A stretch of 51,699 nucleotides of DNA, from contig JBLNBU010000184.1 in the NCBI GenBank assembly GCA_050260215.1, forward strand, positions 1 through 51,699. Direction: 5' to 3'. A program made the position numbers and the translations under genes. The notes under the pieces were generated by a model. It did not search any database. It was not told where the DNA came from and was given only the letters and a program-made list of their open reading frames with translations. Positions within the stretch are counted from its first letter, which is position 1; each line of letters opens with the position of its first letter. The stretch is from JBLNBU01 sp050260215. Lineage in GTDB: Bacteria > Pseudomonadota > Alphaproteobacteria > Rhodospirillales > Magnetospirillaceae. Shown one piece after another: positions 25,505-33,768 of this stretch.

Positions 25505-27076
25505 ATGCTCGAAACCCCCATGGCCCGCCGGGGCATGGTCGCCGCGCCCCATCATCTCGCCGCGCAGGCGGGGCTGGCGGTGCTGCGCGAGGGCGGCAAC
25601 GCCATCGAGGCCGCGGTCGCCGCCAGCGCCACCCTGGCTGCGGTGCAGCCGCACCTGTCGGGGCTGGGCGGCGACGCCTTCTGGCTGATCGCCGAGCCGG
25701 GCAAGCCGCCGGTGTCCATCGACGGCTCGGGCGCCGCCGGCGGCAAGGTCGAGCCCGGCCTGTACCGCGAAAGCCGCCTGGACCGGGTCCCCGTGCGCGG
25801 TCCGCTGTCCGCCGCCACCGTCGCCGGGCTGGTGTCGAGCTGGCAGCTGGCACTCGACGTCTCGGCCCATTGGGGCGGGCGGCTGCCGCTGGCCCGGCTG
25901 TTCGAGGATGCCATCCACCACGCGCGCACCGGCGTCGCCGTCACCCGGCTGCAGGCCGCCGCCACCGCGGCCGTCCTGGCCGAGCTGAAGGGGGTCGCGG
26001 GCTTCGCCGATACCTTCCTGGCCAAGCGCAAGGCGCCCCCGGCCGGCGCCATCGCCACCCTGCCGGCCCTGGCCGCGACCTTCGAGCGGCTGGCCGCGGC
26101 GGGGCTCGACGACTTCTACCGCGGCGAGGTCGGGCGCACCCTGGCCGCCGGACTGCAGGCGGCCGGCAGCCCGTTGCGCGCCGACGACCTGGCCCGCCAC
26201 CGCGGCATGCGCCGCCGGCCGCTGTCGCTGGGCCTGCCGTCCGGTACCGTGTTCAACACCGCGCCGCCGACCCAGGGACTGGCGGCGCTGGTGGTGCTGG
26301 GCCTGTTCCAGCGCCTGGACGTGCGCGAGGCGGGTGGTGCCGAGCACGTCCACGGGCTGGCCGAGGCCGCCCGTGTCGCCTTTCGCATCCGCGACGCCCA
26401 CATCGCCGATCCCGGCCGCATGTCGGTGCATGCCACCACCTACCTGTCCGAGCACGTGCTCGACCGCATGGCCGCCGAGATCGACCGGACCCGCGCCGGG
26501 ACCGGTTTCGGCATCCCGCGCGACGGCGAGTCCGCCTGGCTGGGCGTGGTCGACGGCCAGGGCCGCGCCGTCAGCGTCGCCCAGGGCCTGTACCGGCCGT
26601 TCGGCTCGGGCGTGGTGGTGCGGGACGCCGGTGTGCTGTGGCACGACCGCGCCGCCGCCTTCACCCTGGACGGATCCGACCGTAATATGCTGGAACCGCG
26701 CCGGCGCCCCTTCCACACCCTGGCGCCGGGCCTGGCACGGCTGAAGGACGGGCGGACCATGGTGTGGGGCGCCTCGGGCGGAGACGCCCAGGCCCAGGCG
26801 CAGGCCCAGCTGTTCACCCGGGCCGCCCTGTTCGGCGAGCCGCTGCAGGCCGCCGCGTCGGCGCCGCGCTGGCTGCTCGGCCCGGACGGGCTGATGGTCG
26901 AGGCCAGGCTGGACCCCGGCGTGGTCGGGCAACTGGCCGCCGCCGGCCACCGGATCGAGGTCGCCGCCCCCTGGGATCCGCGCATGGGGGTGGCCGGAGC
27001 TCTGGCCCGCCACGGCGACGGGGTCGTCGAAGGGGCCGCCGACCCCCGCGGGGACGGCTCGGTCGCCGCTTTCTAG
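25505..27076 (+). CDS. Gamma-glutamyltransferase family protein with Ser at the nucleophile position
   Basis: 523 residues, N-terminal nucleophile hydrolase of the gamma-glutamyltranspeptidase family. The large-subunit pattern is clear: MVAAPHHLAAQAGLAVLREGGNAIEAAVAAS, VQPHLSGLGGDAFW, and FNTAPPTQGLAALVVLGL. The self-cleavage site, usually DTTH, reads GESAWLGVVD: Ser343 stands where the nucleophilic Thr normally is and Trp replaces the usual His. The small-subunit GSGVVVRDAGVLWHDRAAAF segment follows. No signal peptide is visible, so a cytosolic role is possible. Ser can in principle act as nucleophile, but activity is uncertain. GAGAGAGAC precedes the ATG. A coupled zinc-ribbon gene follows 15 bases downstream. 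Confidence 0.85.
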   Translation: MLETPMARRGMVAAPHHLAAQAGLAVLREGGNAIEAAVAASATLAAVQPHLSGLGGDAFWLIAEPGKPPVSIDGSGAAGGKVEPGLYRESRLDRVPVRGPLSAATVAGLVSSWQLALDVSAHWGGRLPLARLFEDAIHHARTGVAVTRLQAAATAAVLAELKGVAGFADTFLAKRKAPPAGAIATLPALAATFERLAAAGLDDFYRGEVGRTLAAGLQAAGSPLRADDLARHRGMRRRPLSLGLPSGTVFNTAPPTQGLAALVVLGLFQRLDVREAGGAEHVHGLAEAARVAFRIRDAHIADPGRMSVHATTYLSEHVLDRMAAEIDRTRAGTGFGIPRDGESAWLGVVDGQGRAVSVAQGLYRPFGSGVVVRDAGVLWHDRAAAFTLDGSDRNMLEPRRRPFHTLAPGLARLKDGRTMVWGASGGDAQAQAQAQLFTRAALFGEPLQAAASAPRWLLGPDGLMVEARLDPGVVGQLAAAGHRIEVAAPWDPRMGVAGALARHGDGVVEGAADPRGDGSVAAF

Positions 27077-27091
27077 ATCAGGAGGACAGCC

Positions 27092-27313
27092 ATGGCAGAC
27101 ATCACCCTCACCCCCATCAACAGCGACGAAGTGGGCGAGCGCACCGTCGTCGATACCGGCGTGGCCATGCTGGGCCTGGGCGGGCACAGCTGGCGTTGCG
27201 GCCATTGCGGCCGCATGGTCGCCAAGGATATCGACCTGGCGGCGGTCAAGGTGCCCACCGCCTATCTGTGCAGCATGTGCAACGGCCTGTCGGTGGTGCC
27301 GGAAGGCAAGTGA
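27092..27313 (+). CDS. Small zinc-ribbon-like protein, 73 aa
   Basis: 73 residues. Two CxxC pairs (CGHC and CSMC, about 27 residues apart) form a probable structural zinc ribbon between MADITLTPINSDEVGERTVVDTGVAM and NGLSVVPEGK. GGAGGACAGCC lies immediately upstream of the ATG, and the gene starts 15 bases after the gamma-glutamyltransferase stop, so the two are an operon. No DNA-binding or enzymatic motif is visible; it may be a regulatory or accessory subunit. Confidence 0.85.
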   Translation: MADITLTPINSDEVGERTVVDTGVAMLGLGGHSWRCGHCGRMVAKDIDLAAVKVPTAYLCSMCNGLSVVPEGK

Positions 27314-27322
27314 CGCGGCGTT

Positions 27323-27643
27323 TCAGCCGCGCCCCTGCTGCAGCAGCTCGCGCGAGAAGCTGCGGTTGATGTGGATGATGGCCTCGACCGCATGGTCGTC
27401 AACGCACCGGCCGGTGCCCTGCAGGGTGGCCAGCGAGAAATTGAAGATGCGCGCCGGCACGTGCCAGCCCAGCCGCGGCGCCATGCGCTTGACCTCGCGC
27501 CAGACGAAGCCGTTGGCTTCCAGCGCCGAAACGAATTCCCCCGCATCACGGGCCATTTCCAGGCGGTCGGCGACCTCGTCCAGCGAGGAAGCCACGCGGG
27601 CGGCGATGCCGTCGACCTTGGCGGGAATGTATTGCGTCCCCAT
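27323..27643 (-). CDS. Conserved hypothetical protein, 106 aa
   Basis: 106 residues, no known family. Helical sequence with YIPAKVDGIAARVASSLDEVADRLEMARDAGEFVSALEANG and a tail RSFSRELLQQGRG. ATG 27643 is chosen because GGAGGA lies eight bases upstream; an in-frame ATG at 27700 lies upstream but without a ribosome site. It converges with the zinc-ribbon gene. Upstream lies a 256-base AT-rich gap containing ATTCGA-type inverted repeats, which may be its control region. Confidence 0.75.
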   Translation of the reverse strand: MGTQYIPAKVDGIAARVASSLDEVADRLEMARDAGEFVSALEANGFVWREVKRMAPRLGWHVPARIFNFSLATLQGTGRCVDDHAVEAIIHINRSFSRELLQQGRG

Positions 27644-27899
27644 CTGATTGTTCCTCCGGTTCGTGCGCTGTTCCGCCGAACTCTCTTTACTCAACCCCAT
27701 GCCCTCCAGCCTATACGGACTGCCTCCCGATTCGAATTACCCGGAAGGCGGTCCCATGACCCTGCATTGGTATGATTTGGGGCGTATACTGACAATAACC
27801 TTACGGCATTTGCCCTATGATCCACGGCATCCGATGTAAATGCCGCCTAATATTCGAACAATCTTATCGAATTTGGATCAGGCATCCACCCGATGACTC
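27644..27899. promoter_or_regulatory. AT-rich gap with inverted ATTCGA repeats
   Basis: A 256-base gap, distinctly richer in A/T than the rest. It holds a perfect octamer palindrome ATTCGAAT (27730-27737) and an inverted pair ATTCGA / TCGAAT separated by nine bases (27852-27872). A weak minus-strand promoter (TTGTCA at 27795-27790, TACCAA at 27772-27767) could serve the gene at 27643. A 27-codon frame at 27756-27839 reads MTLHWYDLGRILTI and ends in LPYDPRHPM; it faintly resembles the start of IscX but is too short to call a gene. Confidence 0.35.
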
Positions 27900-28736
27900 T
27901 CAGTCGGGGAAGCCGGCCATGGCGCGAACCTGGGCGGGAGAGTGGCCCGCCTCGCGCAGGGCCCGCAAGGTCAGCGCCCGGTCACGCTTCGCCAGCCGCC
28001 GCCCGTCGGCATCGGTGAGCAGGCGGTGGTGGCGCCACTCCGGCACCGGAAGCCCCAGCAGCGCCTGCAGCAGCCGGTGCAGGTGCGAAGCCAGCAGCAG
28101 GTCCTCGCCGCGGGTCACCAGGGTCACCCCCTGGATGGCGTCGTCGACGGTCACCGCCAGGTGATAGCTGGCCGGCGTGTCCTTGCGCGCCAGCACCACG
28201 TCGCCGAACATCTGCGGCTCGGCCGCCATGGGCCCGCGGTCGCGGTCGACCCAGGTCAGCGGCCCGGCCAGGGCGGCGGCACGGGCGACGTCGAGGCGCA
28301 GGGCGAAGGCCTCGCCCGCCGCCATCCGCTCGGCCGCCAGCGCATGGTCCAATCGCCGGCAGGTGCCGGGATAGGGCACGCCTTCGGGCCCGTGGGGGGC
28401 GTGGCCGGCGCGGGCGACCTCGTCTTGGATGTCGCGCCGGGTGCAGAAGCACGGATACAGCAGTCCCATGCCCTCCAGCCGGGCCAGGGCGGCGCGGTAG
28501 TCGTCGAAGTGCTCGGACTGGCGGCGCACCGGCTGCTCCCAGTCCAGACCCAGCCAGGCCAGGTCGGCCAGGATGGCCTCGGTGAAGGCGGGACGGCAGC
28601 GGCCGGGGTCGATGTCCTCGATACGCACCAGGAAACGCCCGCCCTCGGCCGCCCGGTGGGCGAACAACGCCGAGTGCGCGTGGCCGAGATGCATCTCGCC
28701 GGTCGGGCTGGGGGCGAAGCGGGTGCAGGTGGTCAT
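27900..28736 (-). CDS. gluQ: Glutamyl-Q tRNA(Asp) synthetase
   Basis: 278-residue truncated class I synthetase that activates glutamate and attaches it to queuosine in tRNA-Asp. It has the catalytic half only: start RFAPSPTGEMHLGHAHSAL with the HxGH motif (His16-Leu-Gly-His19), the zinc-type cysteines CFC and YPGTC, and a KMSKS-like RRLAKRDR near the C-terminus. No anticodon-binding domain follows, which distinguishes it from GltX. The start MTTCTRF at 28736 is preferred over 28775, since RFAPSPTG normally lies within ten residues of the N-terminus. Confidence 0.95.
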   Translation of the reverse strand: MTTCTRFAPSPTGEMHLGHAHSALFAHRAAEGGRFLVRIEDIDPGRCRPAFTEAILADLAWLGLDWEQPVRRQSEHFDDYRAALARLEGMGLLYPCFCTRRDIQDEVARAGHAPHGPEGVPYPGTCRRLDHALAAERMAAGEAFALRLDVARAAALAGPLTWVDRDRGPMAAEPQMFGDVVLARKDTPASYHLAVTVDDAIQGVTLVTRGEDLLLASHLHRLLQALLGLPVPEWRHHRLLTDADGRRLAKRDRALTLRALREAGHSPAQVRAMAGFPD

Positions 28737-28813
28737 GGCCGAACCGGGGTTGGTAAGCGGGGCGCAGAATACCATACTCTAGGCAGCCGTCCCGCTGTCC
28801 GGAGGAAGTCCCG

Positions 28814-29479
28814 ATGTCCCTGCCCCGCCTGTCCGGCCCCAGTGCCGCCCCTGCATCCGGCGGCCCGGCGCGCCAGCTGGTGGTCATGCTGCACGGCGTA
28901 GGCTCCGACGGCCAGGACCTGATCGACCTGGCGCCCTTCGTCGCCGAGGCGCTGCCCGACGCCGCCTTCGTCGCCCCCAACGCCCCCTTCGCCTTCGACA
29001 TGGCGACCGGCGGGCATCAGTGGTTCAGCCTGCAGGTGCGCAGCTCGGACGCCATCATCGGCGGCGTGCGCCAGGCGGCGCCGATCCTGGACGCCTATCT
29101 GGACGAGATGCTGGCCGAACACGGGCTGGGCGAGGACGCGCTGGCCCTTGTCGGCTTCTCGCAAGGGGCGATGATGGCGCTGCACGTGGCGCTGCGCCGG
29201 ACCAAGCCGGTGGCGGCGGTGGTGGCCTATTCCGGCGCCCTGCCCGACCCCGAGGTCCTGCCCGCCGAGATCACTGCCCGGCCGCGGGTGCTGCTGGTCC
29301 ACGGCGAGGAGGACCAGGTGGTCAACCCGCTGTGCCTGCCGCTGGCCGAACGCACCCTGGCCTCGGTGGGGGTGCCGGTGATGGCCGAGATGCGCAAGGG
29401 CCTGGGCCACGGCATTGACGGCCACGGGGCACGGCTGGGCCGCGAGTTCCTGCGCCAGGCCCTGGACCCCACGCCATGA
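28814..29479 (+). CDS. Alpha/beta-hydrolase, phospholipase/carboxylesterase family
   Basis: 221 residues. A carboxylesterase of the EstB/YpfH type: oxyanion loop MLHGVGSDGQD, nucleophile elbow GFSQGAMM (Ser116), a charge-relay Asp in GEEDQVV and His in GLGHGID near the C-terminus. The fold is cytosolic; no signal peptide. Substrate is likely a short acyl ester. GGAGGAAGTCCC gives a strong ribosome site. It diverges from gluQRS across 77 bases. Confidence 0.9.
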   Translation: MSLPRLSGPSAAPASGGPARQLVVMLHGVGSDGQDLIDLAPFVAEALPDAAFVAPNAPFAFDMATGGHQWFSLQVRSSDAIIGGVRQAAPILDAYLDEMLAEHGLGEDALALVGFSQGAMMALHVALRRTKPVAAVVAYSGALPDPEVLPAEITARPRVLLVHGEEDQVVNPLCLPLAERTLASVGVPVMAEMRKGLGHGIDGHGARLGREFLRQALDPTP

Positions 29480-29579
29480 GACTGCAGTTTCACCAAACCA
29501 TAACGATAAGGGGGATGGATTCACCCGCAGGGATACTATATCTTGCGATAACCTGTCCTGGGAGAGGGGATTGGTAGCC

Positions 29580-30131
29580 TTGCACAGCTATCCCGCCCTG
29601 GTGCTGAACGCGGATTTCCGCCCGCTCAGCTATTTCCCGTTGTCCCTGTGGTCGTGGCAGGAGGCGATCAAGGCGGTGGTCGCCGAGCGGGTCAACGTCA
29701 TCTCCGAATACGACACCGTCGTCCACTCGCCCAGCGCCTGCATGAACCTGCCCAGCGTGATTTCGCTGAAGGAATACATCCCGACGGCGCGGCGTCCCGC
29801 CTTCACCCGCTTCAACCTGTTCCTGCGCGACCGCTTCACCTGCCAGTACTGCGGCCAGACCCTGCCCGCCCACGACCTGACCTTCGACCACGTGGTGCCG
29901 CGTTCGCGCGGCGGGCGGACCACCTGGACCAACGTGGTCGCCGCCTGCGGCCCCTGCAACCTGAAAAAGGGCAGCCGGCTGCCGCGCGAGGCCGACATGC
30001 CGTTGCAGCGCGTGCCCCAGCAGCCGTCCACCTTCATGCTGCAGGAGCACGGCCGCTCGTTCCCGCCCAACTTCCTGCACCAGAGCTGGCGCGACTTCCT
30101 GTACTGGGACAGCGAGCTCGAGCCGTTCTAG
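29580..30131 (+). CDS. HNH endonuclease family protein
   Basis: 183 residues. After an N-terminal alpha/beta segment (YPALVLNADFRPLSYFPLSLW, about residues 3-24, and EYDTVVHSP), a treble-clef HNH domain follows: FTCQYCGQTL, then LTFDHVVPRSRGG (the catalytic His), then AACGPCNLKKGSR; two CxxC pairs bind zinc. These proteins are widespread in alphaproteobacteria as single-copy genes and are not part of an obvious phage or toxin cassette here. TTG 29580 is chosen because GGAGAGGGG lies about ten bases upstream and the family normally starts just before PALVLNADFRPL; TTG 29571 is an alternative. Confidence 0.88.
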   Translation: MHSYPALVLNADFRPLSYFPLSLWSWQEAIKAVVAERVNVISEYDTVVHSPSACMNLPSVISLKEYIPTARRPAFTRFNLFLRDRFTCQYCGQTLPAHDLTFDHVVPRSRGGRTTWTNVVAACGPCNLKKGSRLPREADMPLQRVPQQPSTFMLQEHGRSFPPNFLHQSWRDFLYWDSELEPF

Positions 30132-30140
30132 AGGCCCGAG

Positions 30141-31091
30141 CTAGAACAGCAACCGCACCGCCTCGGCCCGTTCTGGCGGGGACAGGCGGGGATTGGTCAG
30201 CACGTAATGGACCGCGGTGCGGCCGTGGCCGTCGGCCCGATGTGGATCGCCACCCGCCTTCAGCGCCTGGGCGATGTCGGCCATGGAGCCAGTGGCGGCC
30301 GCCTTCATCAGCACGCCGGCCGGCTCGCCCACGGGCGGCGGCGGCAGGACCAGCGCCGCCATGGGGTCCTTGGCCACCTTCTCGGCCAGTCCCAGGTCGC
30401 CCGCCTTGTCGCGGGGCAGCGGGCAGTCGGTCAGCGGGCCGGCCAGCTGCTTCAGGCGCTTGGCGGCGGCCTCCAGCGCCGGGCGGTGGTGGGCGGCCAC
30501 CCGGCAGGGAAAGCGCAGCCACACCTCGTCCAGCGGCCCGCCGGTGGAGCGGCGCGCAACCAGGTCATAGCCGTCCAGGCTGGGCAGCATGCCTGCCAGC
30601 ATCAGCGCGTCGACCTTGCGCATCACCGTGGCGAAGCGGACGAAGGCAGCGGTCTCGCGCTTGAGCGAGCCGGTCTGGGGCGGGCCGGGCAGCAGTTCGA
30701 AATAGCTGGTCAGCCATTCGGCGCGGCCGGCCTTGGCGGCGTCGGCGGCGATCTCGTCTTCGGTGGGCAGGCGGCGGTCGATCTCGGCTTCGACGGTGTC
30801 GAGCAGCTTGCCGGCCCGCGCCGCGTTGCCGGCCAGCAGCGCCTGCAGGGCGTCGGCCAGCAGGTCCAGCTTGTCGGGAACCGCCTCGACCGGGCGGATG
30901 CCGTGGCCGTCGGCGACGCGGTTCATCTCCGACTGCAGGCGGACGAAGGGGGCGGCCGGCTCTTCCGCCGCGGCCCTGGCATCGGGACCGGGCGGACCCG
31001 GCTGGTGGGCAAGCACCCACAGGGCGGCGGCGGCGCCAAGCCCCAGCACCCCGCCCGCAACCGTCCATATGGTGGAACGTGCCGTCGCCAT
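30141..31091 (-). CDS. Membrane-anchored protein with C-terminal ankyrin-like repeat
   Basis: 316 residues. One N-terminal membrane helix (residues about 8-28, IWTVAGGVLGLGAAAALWVL) tethers a helical periplasmic region of no known family. The last ~60 residues (LMKAAATGSMADIAQALKAGGDPHRADGHGRTAVHYVL) form one to two ankyrin repeats, which suggests a protein-protein interaction. The stop is nine bases from the convergent HNH gene. Function not recognised. Confidence 0.8.
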   Translation of the reverse strand: MATARSTIWTVAGGVLGLGAAAALWVLAHQPGPPGPDARAAAEEPAAPFVRLQSEMNRVADGHGIRPVEAVPDKLDLLADALQALLAGNAARAGKLLDTVEAEIDRRLPTEDEIAADAAKAGRAEWLTSYFELLPGPPQTGSLKRETAAFVRFATVMRKVDALMLAGMLPSLDGYDLVARRSTGGPLDEVWLRFPCRVAAHHRPALEAAAKRLKQLAGPLTDCPLPRDKAGDLGLAEKVAKDPMAALVLPPPPVGEPAGVLMKAAATGSMADIAQALKAGGDPHRADGHGRTAVHYVLTNPRLSPPERAEAVRLLF

Positions 31092-31139
31092 TCGCCGCCT
31101 CCTGTCGGCGGCGGATGGTAGCGCCGGCCCGCCCGCGAG

Positions 31140-31895
31140 TCACCTAGGCAGTTCGCTTACCAATACCTCGACCCGCCGGTTCTGCTGCCGGCCGGCCGGG
31201 GTGGTGTTGCTGGCGATGGGATAGTCCTCGCCCATGCCCTGGACGGCCAGCCGCTGGGGATCGATGCCGTCGCCGATCAGCACGTCGCGCACCGCTTCGG
31301 CGCGGCGCTGGGACAGCAAGCGGTTGGCCTCGGGCGTCCCGGTCGAATCGGTGAACCCTTCGATCACCGCATGGGCCTCGGGGCGCTGCTTCAGGTAGGT
31401 CGCCAGCGGCTGCAGCCGGTTGTAGGCCCCGGGTTTGAGTTGGGCCTTGCCGGTCTCGAACAAGACGTCGGTCAGGGTGAACACGGTGCCCTGGTTGGTC
31501 TGGCGGGCGCGCAGGCCTTCCAGTTCCTGTTCCAGGCGGGCCGAGCGCTGCTGGGCGTTTTCCAACTGCAGCTGGCTGCGCTGCTCGGCCAGGGCCTGGC
31601 GGCGGTCGACGGCGCCCGCGGCGTCGGCGCGCACCGGGGCGATATCGATGCGCGGATCGTTAACGTAGAGTTGGTGGTCGGTGGCGGCGCGTTCGCCTTA
31701 TTTCGAGGCCGCCTCGGCGGCGGCCAGCGACTGCTCGGCGTCGTGCAGCGGCACCGGGGCATAGCGGGCCACGGCGGTGTCGGCGCGCGCCTGCTCCAGC
31801 TCCTGGCGCACGGTGGCCAGCCGGGCGGTTTCCACCGAGCTGCTGCACGAGGCCAGAACCAGCGCGACGAAGGCGACGGCAAGGGTTGGGCGCAT
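31140..31895 (-). pseudogene. OmpA-family lipoprotein gene broken by an in-frame stop
   Basis: One frame, 252 codons including stops. It begins MRPTLAVAFVALVLASCSSS, a lipoprotein signal with a lipobox Cys, and continues through a DUF4398-like helix (PLHDAEQSLAAAEAASK) until TAA at 31700-31698. The same frame then continues GERAATDHQLYVNDPRID, a coiled coil, and a complete OmpA C-terminal domain (VIEGFTDSTGTPEANRLLSQRRAEAVRDVL, ending VEVLVSELPR). Only one base change is needed to restore the gene, and the frame is intact on both sides. GGAGGG precedes ATG 31895. It may be a recent pseudogene, a sequencing error, or suppressed. The OmpA domain binds peptidoglycan. A GTG at 31634 could start the distal part without a signal. 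Confidence 0.8.
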
Positions 31896-31906
31896 GCGGC
31901 CCTCCA

Positions 31907-32296
31907 TCAGCGGACGGGAACGGGGACGGTGCCGGGGACGGGGGCCGCGGCGGGCGGCGGCTGGGTGCGCAGAGCGCCGACGGCGCCCTCGACGTCGGCC
32001 AGGGCGGCGCGGGCCTGGGCGTCGTCGGCCTTGGCCTGGGCCAGCTGGGCGTTGACGATGGCCTGCTCGGCTAGGCGGTCGGCCTCGGCCGAGTGGCCGC
32101 CGGCGGCGGCGGTTTGGGCGGCGGCCAGCTTCTCGTGCGCCACCTGCATTTCCAGCGGGGCGGCACTGGCGGCCCCGGCTCCGGCGGCGGCGTCGACCAC
32201 CTGGCCGGCCTGGGCCAGCGAGCGGGGCGGCGGTTCCGAGGCGCAGGCGGCAAGCAATGCGGCGGTTCCGACCGCTACGGCGGCGCGAAGCGACAT
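31907..32296 (-). CDS. DUF4398 lipoprotein
   Basis: 129 residues. A lipoprotein signal MSLRAAVAVGTAALLAACAS with lipobox LAAC, then an amphipathic DUF4398 helix region (PLEMQVAHEKLAAAQTAAAG, AEADRLAEQAIVNAQLAQAKADDAQ), and a Pro/Val-rich tail. In Proteobacteria DUF4398 lipoproteins commonly precede an OmpA-DUF4398 partner, as here (11 bases to the start of the broken gene). A role at the peptidoglycan/outer-membrane interface is inferred. Confidence 0.85.
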   Translation of the reverse strand: MSLRAAVAVGTAALLAACASEPPPRSLAQAGQVVDAAAGAGAASAAPLEMQVAHEKLAAAQTAAAGGHSAEADRLAEQAIVNAQLAQAKADDAQARAALADVEGAVGALRTQPPPAAAPVPGTVPVPVR

Positions 32297-32351
32297 GGGT
32301 CAATCTCCCTGGCTGCCGACAGGGAAACGAACGGACGGGTTGGATGGTTCC

Positions 32352-33017
32352 CTATTCCAGCGCCTGGCGCAGCGCGGCAGCGGCCGCCCACGGCGCCAGC
32401 GGCAGGGCCGCAGCCAGGATGGCGCCCAGGATCAGCAGGTGGGTGGTGGCCGGCAGCCCCTGGACCGCCGCGTCGATGGCCCCGACCCCGAAGATCAGCA
32501 CCGGCACGTAGAGCGGCAGGATGAGCAGTGAAAGCAGCACGCCGCCGCGGCGCGCCCCCAGCACCAGGGCCGCACCGATGGCGCCGACCAGCGACAGGAT
32601 GGGCGTGCCCAGCGCCATGGCCGCCAGCAGCGTGCCGAAACCGTCGGCGTTCATGTGCAGCAGCACCGCCAGCACCGGGGCGGCCACCATCAGCGGCAGG
32701 CCGGTAGTCAGCCAGTGGGCGACCACCTTGGCGATCACCACCACGCCGAGCGGCGCCGGGGTCAGCACCAGCAGCTCCAGGCTGCCGTCCTCGTAGTCGG
32801 CCTGGAACAGGCGGTCCAGCGACAGCATGGACGCCAGCAGGGCGGTGACCATCAGCACGCCGGCCGACACCCGTTCGAGGATGTTGGCCTCGGGGCCGAT
32901 GCCGAAGGGAAACAGGATCACCGTCAGCACGAAGAAGGTGACCACCATGATGCTGTCCGACCCCTGGCGCAGCGCCAGGCGCAGGTCGCGGCGGACGATT
33001 TCGGCGAAGCGGCTCAT
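32352..33017 (-). CDS. ccmB: Heme exporter membrane subunit CcmB
   Basis: 221-residue, six-helix membrane protein of the cytochrome c maturation ABC complex CcmAB(CD), which powers release of holo-CcmE. The N-terminal cytosolic FAEIVRRDLRLALRQGSD and the later FPFGIGPE and LDRLFQADYEDGSLELLVLTP stretches are family signatures. ATG 33017 overlaps the ccmA stop (ATGA). CcmC, D and E are not next to it, so the rest of the Ccm system is elsewhere. Confidence 0.93.
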   Translation of the reverse strand: MSRFAEIVRRDLRLALRQGSDSIMVVTFFVLTVILFPFGIGPEANILERVSAGVLMVTALLASMLSLDRLFQADYEDGSLELLVLTPAPLGVVVIAKVVAHWLTTGLPLMVAAPVLAVLLHMNADGFGTLLAAMALGTPILSLVGAIGAALVLGARRGGVLLSLLILPLYVPVLIFGVGAIDAAVQGLPATTHLLILGAILAAALPLAPWAAAAALRQALE

Positions 33018-33685
33018 TCGTCCTCCTCGTCGAACGGGTCGGCGGGGGCGAACCGGTCCAGGTGCAGTTCGTGGGCGCCGGGCAGGTCGATGTCGGCATG
33101 GGTCGACAGCACCACCATGCCGCCGCCGGCCCGATGCTCGGCCAGCACCGCTTCCAGGGTCTTGATCGACGCCTTGTCGAGCGCGGTCACCGGCTCGTCC
33201 AGAAGCCACAGCGGCGAGGGCGCGGCCAGCAGGCGCGCCAGGTTGGTGCGCCGCTTCTGACCGGCCGAAAGCATCTTGCCCGGCATGGTGGCCAGGTGGC
33301 CGAGGGCGAAGCGGGCCAGGGCGGCATCGACGGCGCGGCCGGCGGTCTCGGCCGAGGGGTGGTGCAGCGCGGCCCAGAAGCGCAGGTTCTCGGCCACCGT
33401 CAGCACCGGCTTGACCGCGTCATGATGGCCCAGATAGTGGGTGCGGGCGTTGTGCGCCTCGGGGTCGTCGGCCACCGCCTGGCCACCCCAAGCCAGCTGG
33501 CCGGCCGCCGGCTTCAGCAGCCCGGCCATGACGCGAAGCAGGCTCGACTTGCCCGACCCGTTCGGCCCCAGCAGCACGAGGGCCTCGCCGCCACCCACCG
33601 CGAAGTCCAGCCCGGCAAACACCACCCGCCCGCCGCGGATGCAGCCGAGCGAGGTGCCGGAGAATTGGGAAGCGCCCATGGTCAT
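33014..33685 (-). CDS. ccmA: Heme exporter ATP-binding protein CcmA
   Basis: 223-residue ABC ATPase driving cytochrome c maturation. Walker A GPNGSGKSS (about residues 40-48), ABC signature LSAGQKRR, Walker B LWLLDEP and a His switch STHAD are all present; the RFWAALHH segment is typical of CcmA. In-frame ATGs at 33697, 33685 and 33679 compete; none has a strong ribosome site, so 33685 is a moderate choice. It is divergent from hprK, and its stop overlaps ccmB. Confidence 0.93.
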   Translation of the reverse strand: MTMGASQFSGTSLGCIRGGRVVFAGLDFAVGGGEALVLLGPNGSGKSSLLRVMAGLLKPAAGQLAWGGQAVADDPEAHNARTHYLGHHDAVKPVLTVAENLRFWAALHHPSAETAGRAVDAALARFALGHLATMPGKMLSAGQKRRTNLARLLAAPSPLWLLDEPVTALDKASIKTLEAVLAEHRAGGGMVVLSTHADIDLPGAHELHLDRFAPADPFDEEDE

Positions 33686-33768
33686 GGGCGGGAACATGGC
33701 AGAATGCGGGATGCTTGTTAAGGGGAGACGGCATTGACTCTCCCGCCGTCCCGCCGCAGGTTTGGCCC

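Noticed and set aside
33723..33743. Small GGGAGA/TCTCCC hairpin before hprK
   Set aside because: Short stem in a G/C-rich leader with no known riboregulatory pattern; not enough to call a riboswitch or terminator.
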